Source: Emticicia agri (GTDB lineage: Bacteria; Bacteroidota; Bacteroidia; Cytophagales; Spirosomataceae). From it: a stretch of DNA of 64,000 nucleotides. The notes below the pieces were generated by a model. It was not told where the DNA came from. It searched no databases and saw only the letters and a list, made by a program, of their open reading frames with translations. How positions within the stretch are numbered: position 1 is the first letter of the stretch; every line of letters starts with the position of its first letter. The DNA lies in contig CAMAQF010000001.1 of NCBI GenBank assembly GCA_945860265.1, positions 124,001 through 188,000 on the forward strand, in the 5' to 3' direction. Shown here piece by piece: positions 63,761-64,000 of the stretch. Position numbers and translations under genes: made by a program.

Positions 63761-64000
63761 ATGCTCATAACGCCCGGTGAAATACTAAAAAACATCTATA
63801 TTCCTTCAGATTTACGAAACGTTGACCGAACGAAACTTCCACAAGTTGCCGATGAACTCCGTCAATACATCATCGATATGGTTTCTGTCTATGGTGGACA
63901 CTTCAGCTCAAGCCTCGGTGTCGTTGAACTTACTGTTGCTTTGCACTATGTTTTTAATACGCCCGATGACCAACTCGTATGGGATGTAGGCCACCAAGCC
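63761..64000 (+). CDS. dxs: 1-Deoxy-D-xylulose-5-phosphate synthase, N-terminal part (runs off the window)
   Basis: 80 codons from the ATG at 63761: [33 protein letters not shown] and LVWDVGHQA are the DXS thiamine-pyrophosphate domain start ([18 protein letters not shown], DVGHQ). It starts the MEP pathway to isoprenoids. The 3' end is cut by the window edge. The 170-base gap upstream contains TACATTTG at 63609, a possible -7 box far from the ATG. Confidence 0.95.
   Translation, partial: MLITPGEILKNIYIPSDLRNVDRTKLPQVADELRQYIIDMVSVYGGHFSSSLGVVELTVALHYVFNTPDDQLVWDVGHQA

Overview
The window is AT-rich DNA from a member of the Bacteroidota, most likely an aerobic, gliding-type Cytophagales bacterium (the order is an inference). 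Pointers are a GldB gliding lipoprotein, two SusC/Oar-type or other TonB-dependent receptors, an ECF sigma factor followed by an anti-sigma-like/barrel protein, many lipoproteins, and promoters that fit the Bacteroidota consensus TTTG-N20-TAnnTTTG. I saw no rRNA, tRNA or CRISPR array.

Layout. 1-13.5 kb is chromosomal backbone: the end of an outer-membrane barrel gene, an Oar-like TonB receptor, an N-acetylglucosamine-kinase-like ATPase, glnS, a small exported protein, the ECF sigma pair, a c-type cytochrome lipoprotein and a secreted GH65 enzyme. 13.6-22.3 kb is an accessory island. It holds four or five double-glycine (GG) leader peptides in two divergent-looking modules, each followed by CPBP (CAAX-protease-like) membrane proteins; a HlyD-type export adaptor; a 662-bp duplication that carries the 5' half of hlyD and a promoter; two toxin-antitoxin cassettes (HicAB and a PIN module) sitting behind the two copies of that promoter; and six copies of an 18-bp direct repeat at the module borders. 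Several genes there are freshly broken by in-frame stops or one frameshift. 22.3-28.3 kb returns to backbone (PpiD-like foldase, gldB, ABC exporter, Fur-family regulator).

28.5-42.9 kb looks like a cell-surface polysaccharide locus: a large GT-C-like membrane protein, an Ig-like membrane-anchored protein, a membrane-anchored GH5-like hydrolase and a GT4 enzyme in one overlapping operon; on the other strand a flippase, a STAS protein and a response-regulator/GT2 fusion; then, after a 1.65-kb AT-rich gap, a DUF4184 membrane protein overlapping a TPR/outer-membrane-barrel protein.

43-64 kb is mostly backbone: an EamA exporter, a collagen-like lipoprotein, a one-POTRA Omp85 protein, an acyl-CoA dehydrogenase, a sensor kinase, hemA, a DUF433/DUF5615 pair, a broken restriction specificity gene, a Tat-exported Gfo/Idh/MocA protein, a TPP-riboswitch-controlled TonB receptor (thiamine uptake), a barnase-like lipoprotein with its barstar, DUF2911, mutL, two tandem rhomboids and the start of dxs.
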